Shown here piece after piece: positions 42,563-50,905 of a stretch of 64,000 bases of DNA (positions within the stretch are counted from its first letter, which is position 1; each line of letters begins with the position of its first letter). The position numbers and the translations under genes were made by a program. The notes under the pieces are model-generated. The model had not been told where the DNA came from, did no database searches, and was given only the letters and a program-made list of their open reading frames with translations. Source of the stretch: Chloroflexota bacterium (GTDB lineage Bacteria > Chloroflexota > Anaerolineae > Aggregatilineales > Phototrophicaceae); contig JAPOXG010000112.1 of NCBI GenBank assembly GCA_026707225.1, forward strand, positions 111,821-175,820, read 5' to 3'.

Positions 42563-44272
42563 TCACTTGAGAATGGATTCGTCGCGCGGCTGCGCGTTGA
42601 TCGATTTTTCATTGCGGTAGGTCGCCATGCCCGGTCCGCCGCCTTTGATTGCTCTCACGTATTTCACGCGGGTATAATCGACTTGGACATTGGAATCGTT
42701 CCGACGCTTGCTATACCAGGCGGCGATGGCGGCGGCCTCCGCGATTAATGCCTGGCTGATTCGCCGGCCGTCATTGCGGATCACCACATGCGCGCCCGGC
42801 ACATCGCGGGCATGCAGCCAGATATCTTGCGGGTTCGCCAGCTTGAAGCTGACTTTTTCATTCTGCCGGCTGTTGCGCCCGACCCAAATCACGTAGCCAT
42901 CGCGGCTGACGACGCGCAGGGGGCCTTGGCGGCCGCCGCCGATTCGCTTGCGCCGCGCGCCCTGCCAATGACCGCGCTCATCCAGAATCTGAATGACGTC
43001 ATCAATCTCTGGCCAGTTTGCCGCCGCCGCCAAATCGCTTTCCAATTGCTCAACGAAGTCAAGCTCCAGTTGCGCTCCCGCGATGAGCGCGGGAAGAGCA
43101 GCCGCCGCCAATTTGGCTTTCTCGTAGCGGCGGAAATAAGCCTGGGCGTTGTCGAGCGGCGAGCGTTCGGGATCCAGCGCCACTAACAGCTCCGGTCCCT
43201 CCGGATCGTATTGAGCGCGCAGTTCGCGCTGCCCCGCTGACAAGTCATACTGATAAGCGAGGATCAGTTCACCCGCCTGCTTCAGTCGCTGCAACTCGCC
43301 CTCGTCGGGCAATCCGCGCCGCAAAGATTCAATTTTCGCCCGCAGTTTCGCTCTCGTCTCGTCAATAGCCGCTTGCACCGGTTTCTTGGCTTCTTTGTAA
43401 GCGTCGACGCCGGTCATCGCGCCGAAGCAGTCTTGTATCGCCTGGCTGATTGTATCGGATTCAGTCCAATCCAGGTGGGTCAAGGGGAATACGCTGAAGG
43501 CTTCCGGCAGGCCGTCGACGCTGCCAATGCCGGGCTGCCAGCGTCTTTCAACGAGCGGAGTGACGACATCGTGAAAGGCGGCGAATAGTTGGCCGGCGTC
43601 GGTATCGGCGGCGAGCGCGTTCAGATCTCCCGCCGCTCGAAAGACAATTTCTCTCGCCAAGAGCGGACTCAGACCCAGGATGCGCCCCGGAAGAAGTCGC
43701 CTGGTCTGGGTCGATTCTTTTTCGGCGCTCGCGAGCAAGTTCTGGATGTCAGCTTCCGTCACCATTGAAGGATCGAGTTGACCACGAATTGGCGGCGGCG
43801 GCCGATATTCATGATTGGGCAAGCTGAGCCGATAGCGATTGTCTTTTGGCCCCACACGATTCAGGCAATCCATAATCATGCCGTCGCGCAGGAGCAGCAC
43901 ATTGGCGCGCCGCGGCATGAGCTCGGCGACAAGCCAAAAAGTTTCGTCTTGACCGCCGATTTCGATTTCCAGCAGCCGTTCCCAAGCCGGTTGCGTCACG
44001 CGCAGTATCCGGCCGCCCTCGACAAAACGCCGAAGGAGCAGCCCCAATTGAGTGGGCCGCTGGAGGCCGCGGCGCAGCTTGGCATCAAAGAGATGCAGGC
44101 GCGGATGCAGGGCATGGGCGCTGAGGTAGAGATAGCGCCGCCTGCGATCGGCGTAGATTTCCAAGCCGATCGAGAGGGCGTCGACATCAATCACATCCTG
44201 AACGCGACCGCCGACGATCGTTTCGCTGAGTTCATCCGCAAGAGCGGAAATGGTGAAGGTGTCGAGGTTCAT
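42563..44272 (-). CDS. rqcH: Rqc2/RqcH (NFACT) family ribosome quality-control protein
   Basis: Bacterial RqcH binds 50S subunits that hold a stalled peptidyl-tRNA and adds an alanine tail that marks the chain for decay. The 569-residue protein has the NFACT-N domain (MNLDTFTISALADELSETIVGGRVQDV), helix-hairpin-helix and coiled-coil parts in the middle and the NFACT-R domain near the C-terminus: WVGRNSRQNEKVSFKLA, DIWLHARDVPGAHVVIR and GPGMATYRNEKS. The DxR-type residues needed for alanine tailing appear in the N-terminal domain but I cannot place them exactly. Other names for the family are FbpA and fibronectin-binding protein; RqcH is the better call. Confidence 0.93.
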   Translation of the reverse strand: MNLDTFTISALADELSETIVGGRVQDVIDVDALSIGLEIYADRRRRYLYLSAHALHPRLHLFDAKLRRGLQRPTQLGLLLRRFVEGGRILRVTQPAWERLLEIEIGGQDETFWLVAELMPRRANVLLLRDGMIMDCLNRVGPKDNRYRLSLPNHEYRPPPPIRGQLDPSMVTEADIQNLLASAEKESTQTRRLLPGRILGLSPLLAREIVFRAAGDLNALAADTDAGQLFAAFHDVVTPLVERRWQPGIGSVDGLPEAFSVFPLTHLDWTESDTISQAIQDCFGAMTGVDAYKEAKKPVQAAIDETRAKLRAKIESLRRGLPDEGELQRLKQAGELILAYQYDLSAGQRELRAQYDPEGPELLVALDPERSPLDNAQAYFRRYEKAKLAAAALPALIAGAQLELDFVEQLESDLAAAANWPEIDDVIQILDERGHWQGARRKRIGGGRQGPLRVVSRDGYVIWVGRNSRQNEKVSFKLANPQDIWLHARDVPGAHVVIRNDGRRISQALIAEAAAIAAWYSKRRNDSNVQVDYTRVKYVRAIKGGGPGMATYRNEKSINAQPRDESILK

Positions 44273-44310
44273 GTTTCGCTAGAATACGATGTGCAGATGT
44301 GGTCATAATC

Positions 44311-44400
44311 GGGCGAGGTAGGGATCGCCCATACAATTTGCGTTTTGGCGGGCGACCAATGGCTCGCCCCTACAGATGGCGCTTTGGCGGGCGACGAGGC
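44311..44400. repeat. Dispersed palindromic repeat, copy 7 (three units in a row)
   Basis: Three head-to-tail units begin at 44311, 44349 and 44388, each with GGGCGA and, for the first two, TCGCCC followed by a variant of CTACA. The spacers (ATTTGCGTTTTGGC, GATGGCGCTTTGGC) are also alike, so the repeated unit is about 38 bases. Confidence 0.75.
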
Positions 44401-44405
44401 GCGGC

Positions 44406-44879
44406 TTACGCTTCGACTCCTTCGCCGGTAAGCGTCAGCAGATAGGCGATCATGTGTCCGATGTCGGCGATGGAGAATCGCTGACCGTAGTCATTGGGCA
44501 TGGCGTTGGCGTAGCCATCCACCAGATGCGCCCCCGGATAGACGATCGCCTCATAGAGATACTGCTCGGCGCTGAGCGGGGAGCGCCGCTGGCCCGCGAC
44601 AGATGCCAGACGGTCGAAGAGTGGCGCTGTTCGTCCTTCCCCGGTTAAATGGCAGGTGGCGCAGTCCCTCTCGGCAATCAGCCGCTCGCCAAATGCCGCG
44701 TCCGCTCCCGTCAAAGCCGCATCCAGCTCATCACTGTAGGAAGCGCTATCGATTTCCCCGCCGTTGGATGATGAGGTGGCGCCAATTAGCAAAGCCAAGA
44801 TCAACGCAAATCCGGCGACCGCCAAGACAGTGGCCGCGACGATCAGCTTGATTTGCGACTGGCGGGGACTTGTCCTCAT
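44406..44879 (-). CDS. Membrane-anchored c-type cytochrome
   Basis: A monohaem cytochrome c of 157 residues, from the ATG at 44879; an upstream TTG (44906) is an alternative. One N-terminal helix (about 11-33) anchors it outside the membrane. The haem motif C73-A-T-C-H77 and the likely sixth ligand Met127 (ANAMPNDYG) are spaced as in class I cytochromes c, and a long helix ends the domain (SIADIGHMIAYLLTL). It should carry electrons between a quinol-oxidising complex and an oxidase. It lies 18 bases after a small two-helix membrane protein gene, so they may form one respiratory unit. Confidence 0.92.
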   Translation of the reverse strand: MRTSPRQSQIKLIVAATVLAVAGFALILALLIGATSSSNGGEIDSASYSDELDAALTGADAAFGERLIAERDCATCHLTGEGRTAPLFDRLASVAGQRRSPLSAEQYLYEAIVYPGAHLVDGYANAMPNDYGQRFSIADIGHMIAYLLTLTGEGVEA

Positions 44880-44924
44880 CGACTGCCCGCGGCTCGGCAA
44901 GGTCAAATTAGCTGCCGAAGGAAA

Positions 44925-45197
44925 TCAGTTGCTGGACTCTTGACGGACAGCGGTCACCTGGCGGTTGAGCAGCCAGAACAGAATCATCAGGGTCAAGCCG
45001 GCGCCGAGGACGTTGAAGATAATGAAGCCGGTGACCAGAATGAAAGCGACCGCTTGGTCAGGCGTGGCGGTCAAGAAATCGCCGCTGGGGTCGGTTGTTT
45101 GCTGGATGGCCAGGTCTGACGAGAGCATGTTGGAGGTGATGGCGCCGCCCGCCAGCAGGATCACCAATACCAGTGCCACTGTGCCCAAGGCTTTCAT
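44925..45197 (-). CDS. Small membrane protein with two TM helices, next to cytochrome c
   Basis: A 90-residue protein whose ATG at 45197 has GAGGAG 8 bases upstream, a strong signal that makes this small gene convincing. Helices lie at about residues 3-22 and 51-76, joined by a polar loop of about 28 residues (SDLAIQQTTDPSGDFLT). I do not recognise the family. Tandem placement with the cytochrome c gene suggests a small subunit or assembly factor of a respiratory complex, but nothing in the sequence proves this. Confidence 0.8.
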   Translation of the reverse strand: MKALGTVALVLVILLAGGAITSNMLSSDLAIQQTTDPSGDFLTATPDQAVAFILVTGFIIFNVLGAGLTLMILFWLLNRQVTAVRQESSN

Positions 45198-45264
45198 CCG
45201 GTTTCTCCTCAAGCCGCCATTGCTGGTCGCATTTTACTATCCATAGTGGTTAGACGCAAGATGA

Positions 45265-46584
45265 TCAACCGGCGGCCGTTACCATGTCCGCCGCGCCCTT
45301 CAAGACCAGTTGATCGCGTTCCGGTCCCACGCTTACGATGTCGATCGGCACATCACAGAGCTCGGAGACGCGTCGGATATAATCCCTGGCCGCGGCGGGC
45401 AGGTCGCCAAAGTTGCGGCAATTGCTGATGTCTTGACGCCAGCCCGGCATCGTCTCGTAGACCGGCTTGGCGCGCGCCAACTGTTCATTGGTTACCGGCG
45501 GATAGACGAATCGTTGGCCGTCTATCTCGTAGGCGGTGGCCAGCTTCAATTCATCCAGCCCGGAAAGAATATCCATCTTGGTCAACATGAGTTCGCTCAA
45601 GCCGTTGACGCCGACGGCATAACGCAGCATGACTACATCGAGCCAGCCGCAGCGCCGCGGACGCCCGGTGGTGGTGCCGAATTCATCCCAGAAGTTGACG
45701 CCGCTGCCACGGAAGTGTTCGGCGATATCGCCGCCCAGCTCGGTCGGCATTGGTCCGCCGCCGACGCGCGTGCTGAAGGCTTTGGCAACGCCAAGCACGC
45801 GCTCCACAAAGAGCGGACCCACTCCCAGCCCGGTGAGGGCGCCGCCGGCTGTCGGCGAGGAGCTGGTGACGAAGGGATAGCTGCCGTGATCGATATCCAG
45901 CAGCGTACCCTGCGCGCCTTCACAGACGACATTTTTGCCCGCCTTCAGCGCTTCATACAGATATATCGACACATCGCGGATATAGGGTCGCAGGAAGTCA
46001 GCCGCCTCGAGATAGCTTTGCGCCGCCTCGCGCGCGTCCAGCGTACCCAAGCCCTGCGCCCGCAAGTCTTCATTGCTTAGTTCAACTGCTGAGACCATTC
46101 GTTCCACAAATTCCTCGACATCGAGCAGCATGTCGCCGGTGCGGATGCCAGCGCGCCCGGTTTTATCGAGGTAGGCCGGCCCGATCCCGCGCAGGGTGGT
46201 GCCGATTTTGTCGTCGCCGAGCGCGAGTTCCTTGGCTTTGTCGAGGGCAATATGCGCTGGCGTGATAATGTGAGCGCGCGAGCTGATTACAAGCCGATCC
46301 GGTGTTATGTCCACGCCCATCTTGCGCAGTACGTCAATCTCGCGCACGAGATTGACTGGATTAACCACCATGCCGTTGCCCATAACGGAGACGACATTGC
46401 TGTGAAGGATGCCGGAGGGAATCAGATGCAGCTTGTACACTTCGCCGTCGAGCGCAACAGTGTGGCCCGCATTATCGCCGCCGGCGTAACGCGCGACGAT
46501 ATCGGCTGAGGCGGCCAGCCAGTCGACGACTCGTCCCTTGCCTTCGTCGCCCCATTGCGCGCCGATCAAGATTGTAATTGGCAT
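45265..46584 (-). CDS. purA: Adenylosuccinate synthetase
   Basis: It joins IMP and aspartate with GTP to give adenylosuccinate, the first committed step to AMP. The 439-residue protein has the normal length. The GTP-binding loop GAQWGDEGKG is at residues 8-17, followed by GDNAGHTV with the catalytic histidine. GIGPAYLDKTGRAGIRTGDM, CEGAQGTLLDIDHGSYPFVT and TTGRPRRCGWLD are the usual blocks of the active site. The residue after GDEGKG is Arg where most enzymes have Lys, a small change. An RBS (AAGGGTGA) precedes the ATG. It appears to be a single-gene unit; repeat copy 8 lies upstream. Confidence 0.97.
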   Translation of the reverse strand: MPITILIGAQWGDEGKGRVVDWLAASADIVARYAGGDNAGHTVALDGEVYKLHLIPSGILHSNVVSVMGNGMVVNPVNLVREIDVLRKMGVDITPDRLVISSRAHIITPAHIALDKAKELALGDDKIGTTLRGIGPAYLDKTGRAGIRTGDMLLDVEEFVERMVSAVELSNEDLRAQGLGTLDAREAAQSYLEAADFLRPYIRDVSIYLYEALKAGKNVVCEGAQGTLLDIDHGSYPFVTSSSPTAGGALTGLGVGPLFVERVLGVAKAFSTRVGGGPMPTELGGDIAEHFRGSGVNFWDEFGTTTGRPRRCGWLDVVMLRYAVGVNGLSELMLTKMDILSGLDELKLATAYEIDGQRFVYPPVTNEQLARAKPVYETMPGWRQDISNCRNFGDLPAAARDYIRRVSELCDVPIDIVSVGPERDQLVLKGAADMVTAAG

Positions 46585-46605
46585 GTCACCCTTCTTTGTG
46601 TCTTA

Positions 46606-46725
46606 GGCGGGCGACTCATAAAGTCGCCCCTTCAGTTTGCGTCTTGGCGGGCGAGACAAGGGTCGCGCCGACACTGACCGCCGACACTGACCGCCTCTCG
46701 CCCCTACCGTTTTACGTTTTGACGG
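46606..46725. repeat. Dispersed palindromic repeat, copy 8 (compound)
   Basis: A perfect 8-bp hairpin GGGCGACT (46609-46616)/AGTCGCCC (46622-46629) is followed by TTCAGTTTGCGTCTTGGC and a second degenerate unit, in which CCGACACTGACCG occurs twice in a row (from 46669 and 46681). It lies just upstream of purA. Confidence 0.7.
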
Positions 46726-47374
46726 GCCGGCGGGCCGGATCGCGCAGACTGATCGTGACCTCGCCATCGCCCCAGGTTTCTATTTGCCGCGCCGGTCCCA
46801 GCGCCAAAGCCGCGCCTGGCGCGAAGATCATGACCGGCACATCGAGCGGCGCGCCATGTTCAGCTGGCGGCAATGCGTCCTGCGCGTCGCAATCGGCGCT
46901 CGATGCGATCAGCGCATTCTGTATGAAATTCAAGCCGGTGGTCCATTCCCCGCGCGCGTTCAACCTTCGCTCGCCAGCGATCGAAGCGGCCGCTCCTTCA
47001 AACAGAATCAAGGCGCCGCGCTCCAAAGCGGCCTTCAAGGCGCTGACGACCGTCTGCGAGATCAAGCCCTCCAGTGTCTCGGTATTGCGATCGGCTTCAA
47101 TGACAATCATGCCCGCGGCGCTTAGCCGCTCGTAGATTTCGTTATTGTCGCACGCTTCCAGGGCAACAAGATATCCTGACGGCGCGCCCAATTCGGCCAT
47201 ATCATCCATCAGCGCGTCACCGAGGTCGGCCGCCAGCGAGATGTAGGCGATGGCGCTGGAGCCATCGTAACGGCTCAGCGACCGGGCGCGAATGTCACCC
47301 AGCGCATCCGGTTTGCCGGAGAGAACCAGCCAGCCGTTCGAGTCTAGCCAGCTGAAGGGCGTTGCCGTGGACAT
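46712..47374 (-). CDS. Hypothetical protein, last gene of an amide-hydrolase operon
   Basis: I do not recognise the family. The 220-residue product starts directly on the base after the stop codon of the M20 peptidase gene (TAGATG), so it is coupled to it. It has no signal peptide or TM helix. The alternating pattern SGYLVALEACDNNEIYERL, GMIVIEADRNTETL and GALILFEGAAASIAGE looks like a Rossmann-type alpha/beta protein, with some likeness to the S51/cyanophycinase and class I glutamine amidotransferase fold, although the nucleophile elbow (usually GxSAG or GxCxG) is replaced by GAAAS. So it is either a non-catalytic relative or a different fold. Confidence 0.72.
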   Translation of the reverse strand: MSTATPFSWLDSNGWLVLSGKPDALGDIRARSLSRYDGSSAIAYISLAADLGDALMDDMAELGAPSGYLVALEACDNNEIYERLSAAGMIVIEADRNTETLEGLISQTVVSALKAALERGALILFEGAAASIAGERRLNARGEWTTGLNFIQNALIASSADCDAQDALPPAEHGAPLDVPVMIFAPGAALALGPARQIETWGDGEVTISLRDPARRPVKT

Positions 47375-48556
47375 CTAGCCAGCCGCCCCCAGATAATCGG
47401 CGATCAGCGCCGACATCATGCCGACGCTCAAAGGCAGCGCATCTTCATCAATGTCGAAGCGGGGATGATGGTGCGGATAATCCAAATCACGCTCATGATT
47501 CGCCGAACCCACCAGCAGGTAGGCGCTCGGATTCCGCTGCATGAACAAGCCGACGTCCTCCGATGCCATCCAGGGCTGCTCCACCACGTTGACGGCGTCG
47601 CCCAAGCCGGCGAAGACATCGCGCGCCCGTCCGGCAACTTCGGCGTCATTCACGACCGGACCGATGCCCAAGCCGAAATTCACATCGGCGCGGCAGCCCA
47701 TGGCGCTCGCGACGCCCTCGGTGACTTCGCGAATGCGCCGTTTGATCATCTCCCGCGATTCCTCGCGGAAGAGCCGAAAAGACCCGCTGAAGGCGACCGA
47801 CTGCGGGATGATATTGCGCGCCGTGCCGCCCTGAAGCGTACCGATGGTGATCACCACCAGATCCAATGGATCTACGTTGCGGCTAACGATAGACTGAAGC
47901 GCCACGATGACTTGCGCGCTGCAAACAATCGGATCGGCGGTTTGATGCGGCATCGCGCCGTGTCCGCCGACGCCGGTGATGGTAATTTCGAATATGCCGG
48001 CGCCGGACATCGTTGGTCCTGAGACGACGCTCACCTGGCCGACTTCCAGATCATTCCAGAGATGGATGCCCAGACAATAATCGGGCGCGGGCGCTTCCAG
48101 CGCGCCATCGGCGATCATGTACTCGGCGCCTCTGCCCTGCTCTTCCGCCGGCTGGAAGACAAACTTGACTGTGCCGCCCAATGATTCGCGATGATTCGAC
48201 AGCAGCTTGGCGATGCCCAGAGCGATCGCCGTATGGCCGTCGTGACCGCAGGCGTGCATCTTGCCCGCCGTTCGCGATACATAATCGGTCTCGTTTTCTT
48301 CTTGAACGGGCAGCGCGTCCATATCGGCGCGGTAAAGCACCGTGGGACCGTCGCCCGCGCCCTCCAGGATTCCGATTACGCCGGTCTGGCCGACGCCGGT
48401 CTGCACTTCCAAGCCCAATCCATTCAGTTCATCGGCGACGATGCCGGCCGTGCGATGCTCTTCAAATGCCAATTCCGGATGCTGATGAAAGTCACGCCGC
48501 CTGTGTATCAATTCATCATGCAGCCCCTGCGCTTCCGCCAGAAAGTCTATCGCCAT
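47375..48556 (-). CDS. M20D-family amidohydrolase
   Basis: A cytoplasmic zinc-dependent amidohydrolase, 393 residues, of the group that includes N-acyl-amino-acid, hippurate and IAA-conjugate hydrolases. Visible metal and catalytic marks are HACGHDGHT, VFQPAEEQGRGAEYM with the catalytic glutamate pair, and GGHGAMPHQTADP in the dimerisation domain; a late histidine is in YPHHHPRFDID. It starts 7 bases after the PIG-L gene and is coupled to the gene that follows, so three genes form one operon. Two successive amide-cleaving enzymes suggest the breakdown of an N-acylated sugar or amino acid; that is inference. Confidence 0.94.
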   Translation of the reverse strand: MAIDFLAEAQGLHDELIHRRRDFHQHPELAFEEHRTAGIVADELNGLGLEVQTGVGQTGVIGILEGAGDGPTVLYRADMDALPVQEENETDYVSRTAGKMHACGHDGHTAIALGIAKLLSNHRESLGGTVKFVFQPAEEQGRGAEYMIADGALEAPAPDYCLGIHLWNDLEVGQVSVVSGPTMSGAGIFEITITGVGGHGAMPHQTADPIVCSAQVIVALQSIVSRNVDPLDLVVITIGTLQGGTARNIIPQSVAFSGSFRLFREESREMIKRRIREVTEGVASAMGCRADVNFGLGIGPVVNDAEVAGRARDVFAGLGDAVNVVEQPWMASEDVGLFMQRNPSAYLLVGSANHERDLDYPHHHPRFDIDEDALPLSVGMMSALIADYLGAAG

Positions 48557-48563
48557 ATTGCAT

Positions 48564-49292
48564 TCACCTCATGTTAATCACGTGAAATCGCTCAATCCGC
48601 CGCGGGTATTCCGGCGGCGAATTTGGATCCAGCGAGCGCTGGCGGATATTCGCCGCCATTTTGTCCATATCGGAAATCTGCGTCTTGTGCGCGCGCAGGG
48701 ATTCAATCTGCCGTTCAACCGCGTCGGTCACATCGACGGTCACTGTGGGATTGACGGCGCCGGCAATGTACACCGTGCCCACCTTGTGCGTCTCCAAGCC
48801 CTCGTCGCGTTCATGCTCGATAAAGTTGAGCCGATCGCGGGCGGTTGGGAAAACCGCTTCCAGGGTCGCCGCGCCAATTGCCCGATGATCCGGGTGGTTG
48901 ATGCCGCGCGTACTATACCAGCGCGTCGGGTCGAGCGTCACCACCACATCCGGCTTTTTCAGGCGAATCAGCCGTGTGATATCGCGGCGCAATTCAAGGG
49001 TCGGGAAGAGCTCGCCATCTTTGTAGCGCAGGAAGATGACATCGTTCACGCCCAGGGCGGCGGCGGCGGCCCGCTCTTCCTCCTCGCGGATTTGAGCCAG
49101 GCGCTCCTGCGTCATGTCGGGATCGGCACTGCCCTTGTCGCCGCTGGTCGCGATGACGAAGCTGATATCGGCGCCGTCGGCGGCCCACTTGGCGAAGGCG
49201 CCGCCGGCGAAAAATTCTGGATCATCGGGATGCGCGAAGACGCCAAGCACGCGCCCGATGTTTCCGGTTTGGGTTTGGTCGGAGTCAGTCAA
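48564..49292 (-). CDS. PIG-L family N-acetylglucosaminyl deacetylase
   Basis: A zinc-dependent deacetylase of the PIG-L/LmbE group, which acts on GlcNAc-linked small molecules such as bacillithiol or mycothiol precursors. The motif AHPDDPEF holds metal ligands and the catalytic Asp, and HPDH carries the third ligand. I set the start at the TTG at 49292 (242 residues, GGAG upstream). The frame extends to another TTG at 49319, but that codon lies inside copy 9 of the dispersed repeat. The gene opens the operon with the M20 peptidase. No other thiol-biosynthesis gene is near, so the substrate is open. Confidence 0.88.
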   Translation of the reverse strand: MTDSDQTQTGNIGRVLGVFAHPDDPEFFAGGAFAKWAADGADISFVIATSGDKGSADPDMTQERLAQIREEEERAAAAALGVNDVIFLRYKDGELFPTLELRRDITRLIRLKKPDVVVTLDPTRWYSTRGINHPDHRAIGAATLEAVFPTARDRLNFIEHERDEGLETHKVGTVYIAGAVNPTVTVDVTDAVERQIESLRAHKTQISDMDKMAANIRQRSLDPNSPPEYPRRIERFHVINMR

Positions 49293-49308
49293 GAGCTTGG
49301 CGCTCCAG

Positions 49309-49395
49309 CGGGCAACCAAGGGGCGCCCCTGCAGTTTGCGCTTTGGCAGGCGACCCTATGGATCGCCCCTACGAATACTAATTTGGCGCTTGCGT
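49309..49395. repeat. Dispersed palindromic repeat, copy 9
   Basis: GGGGCGCCCCTGCAGTTTGCG (49320-49340) and GGCGACCCTATGGATCGCCCCTACG (49348-49372) are two degenerate units of the family, joined by the usual TTTGCG..TTTGG spacer. Confidence 0.65.
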
Positions 49396-49398
49396 CAA

Positions 49399-50523
49399 TT
49401 AGTCGGGATCGCTGCCGTCTGGGCGGTCCGTTCTTTGGTTGGAACGCCGGCCGCCGCGGCGCCTTCCTCGCCGTCGATTCGACTGGGAAGCGCCTCCGCC
49501 TGACCGACCGCGCGACTTGCGAGATCGGCGTCTGCGCGGTTTCTCTTCCTCAGTCTTGTCTTCCTTCTCAGCCTTTGGCGCCGGCTCGCGCTCCGCAGGC
49601 AGTCGATCGGCCTGACGCTGGCCGGGAGGCATGCCGCATTCGCAACTCCCGTCGCCATGCTTGTCACAGGGGGAATGCGCCTTTTCCGCCAGCTTGCGGA
49701 ATTCTTCCAGCGGGATGATGTCCTCGCGCTCGACCACTTTGCGCACGCCCTCGCCGACCTCCACCAGCACCGCGTCACGCAGCGGCAGCTGGTCGAGCAC
49801 GCGCCCTTCGCCCTGCGGCGTGCCAACCCGTTTATTGCGCCGCGGCAATTGACGGCGCGCCTCAACGTATTGCTCGTATTCAAACACCAGGCAGCAGCGC
49901 AGGCGACCACACATCCCGGTAATTTCCGATGGATTCAGCGAAATGCCCTGCGCCTTCGCCATCTTGATGGATATGGGGCTGAAATCGGTGAGGAAGGTGC
50001 TGCAGCAGCGCGTGATGCCACAGGCGCCAAAGCCACCCAGCAGCTTGGCCACATCGCGCGGGCCGATCTGCCGCATTTCGATGCGCGCTTCGAACTTGCG
50101 CTGCAAGCGTTTCTCAAGGACGGAGGTGTCGATCTTCTGCTCGGCGCTGAACAAGAATGTAACCACGCTGCCGTCATAATTGTATTGCGCCGCGACAAAT
50201 TTCACCTCGGACATGCGGCGCAGGTTTGAAGCCGCCTCGCGGCAAGTCTCGAGCGCTTCGTCTTGTTTCGCGTCCCAATGCTGGCGCAGCACGTGATCAC
50301 GCGCCGTCGCCGGGCGCAGAATCTGACGCGCTGCGCGGCCCTCGTCGGGCGCGGTAAAGCCCATTATCTGGCCCATCTGCCGGCCGCGGCGGGTATCGAC
50401 GATGACGAAATCGCCTCGCTTCAATTCAGGGTGACCGGAAAAGTCAAAATGATACAGCTTGCCGATCTTCTGAAAGCGAACGCCGGCGACCAACTCGCTA
50501 TGTTCCACCCTGGCAGTAGCCAT
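49399..50523 (-). CDS. PSP1-domain protein, RicT/YaaT-like, with an Arg-rich tail
   Basis: A 374-residue protein with an N-terminal PSP1 domain (about 1-260). The Cys-rich core GACGITRCCSTFL and GMCGRLRCCLVFE is the hallmark of RicT, a part of the iron-sulfur Ric complex that stimulates RNase Y in Bacillus. PSP1 members also appear in DNA replication clusters. After an additional Cys group (CDKHGDGSCECG) the last 80 residues are low-complexity, acidic then very Arg-rich (RRRRSRKSRGRSGG, SNRRRGRRRGGRRSN), which is unlike Bacillus RicT and suggests RNA binding. AGAGG lies about 10 bases before the ATG. It is a single-gene unit; RicA and RicF are not in the window. Confidence 0.9.
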   Translation of the reverse strand: MATARVEHSELVAGVRFQKIGKLYHFDFSGHPELKRGDFVIVDTRRGRQMGQIMGFTAPDEGRAARQILRPATARDHVLRQHWDAKQDEALETCREAASNLRRMSEVKFVAAQYNYDGSVVTFLFSAEQKIDTSVLEKRLQRKFEARIEMRQIGPRDVAKLLGGFGACGITRCCSTFLTDFSPISIKMAKAQGISLNPSEITGMCGRLRCCLVFEYEQYVEARRQLPRRNKRVGTPQGEGRVLDQLPLRDAVLVEVGEGVRKVVEREDIIPLEEFRKLAEKAHSPCDKHGDGSCECGMPPGQRQADRLPAEREPAPKAEKEDKTEEEKPRRRRSRKSRGRSGGGASQSNRRRGRRRGGRRSNQRTDRPDGSDPD

Positions 50524-50849
50524 AATTTCGATGCCTCTTAACGGCGCCCGCAACCAAAAGCTACTCGACTTTGACCCAGTTGCTTCTCGGCAGCGATGGC
50601 GCTCTCAAACGCCACTCACTGTACTCGAAAACGCTGACAAAAGCAACCGGATTGAGGAGCGAGCATCCGGGCAACCATGCAAACTTCTCACGCCAGCAAA
50701 ATCACACGGGGCGCGTAGACCTTAAACTTCTCTCGCCCCTGCAGATTGGGATGGCATGAGGGCGAGCCAAGTGGCGGCTTTACACGGCTGGTTCTAGAGA
50801 CGGGGCTTGGGCATGACAACCCGAAAGTTTTGAGGAACGCGCGCATTGC
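50524..50849. other. Gap of about 330 bases with no gene, one repeat copy
   Basis: Both strands were read for coding, RNA and regulatory signals. Short overlapping frames exist but have no start signals or family likeness. The only structure seen is a degenerate copy of the dispersed repeat (50730-50778). The minus-strand promoter of the PSP1 gene should lie near 50530-50600, but no good hexamer pair was found. Confidence 0.6.
50730..50778. repeat. Dispersed palindromic repeat, copy 10 (degenerate)
   Basis: TCTCGCCCCTGCAGATTGGG (50731-50750) followed by GAGGGCGAGCCAAGTGGCGG (50759-50778) preserves the outer arms and the CTGCAGATT tail of the repeat family, but without a good hairpin. Confidence 0.55.
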
Positions 50850-50879
50850 TTGTCAATTTGCCGCCGCGCTTGCTACAAT
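50850..50879 (+). promoter_or_regulatory. Sigma70-type promoter upstream of lysC
   Basis: TTGTCA (50850-50855) and TACAAT (50874-50879) each match five of six consensus positions, with an 18-base spacer. Transcription would start near 50886, about 70 bases before lysC and 20 before the small leader frame. Confidence 0.58.
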
Positions 50880-50905
50880 CAGATTAGATTGAGGACGGTC
50901 CAGCA

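Noticed and set aside
44311..44400. CRISPR array
   Set aside because: The units have a palindrome and a near-constant spacer, only three are present and no cas gene lies in the window. It is a tandem copy of the dispersed repeat.
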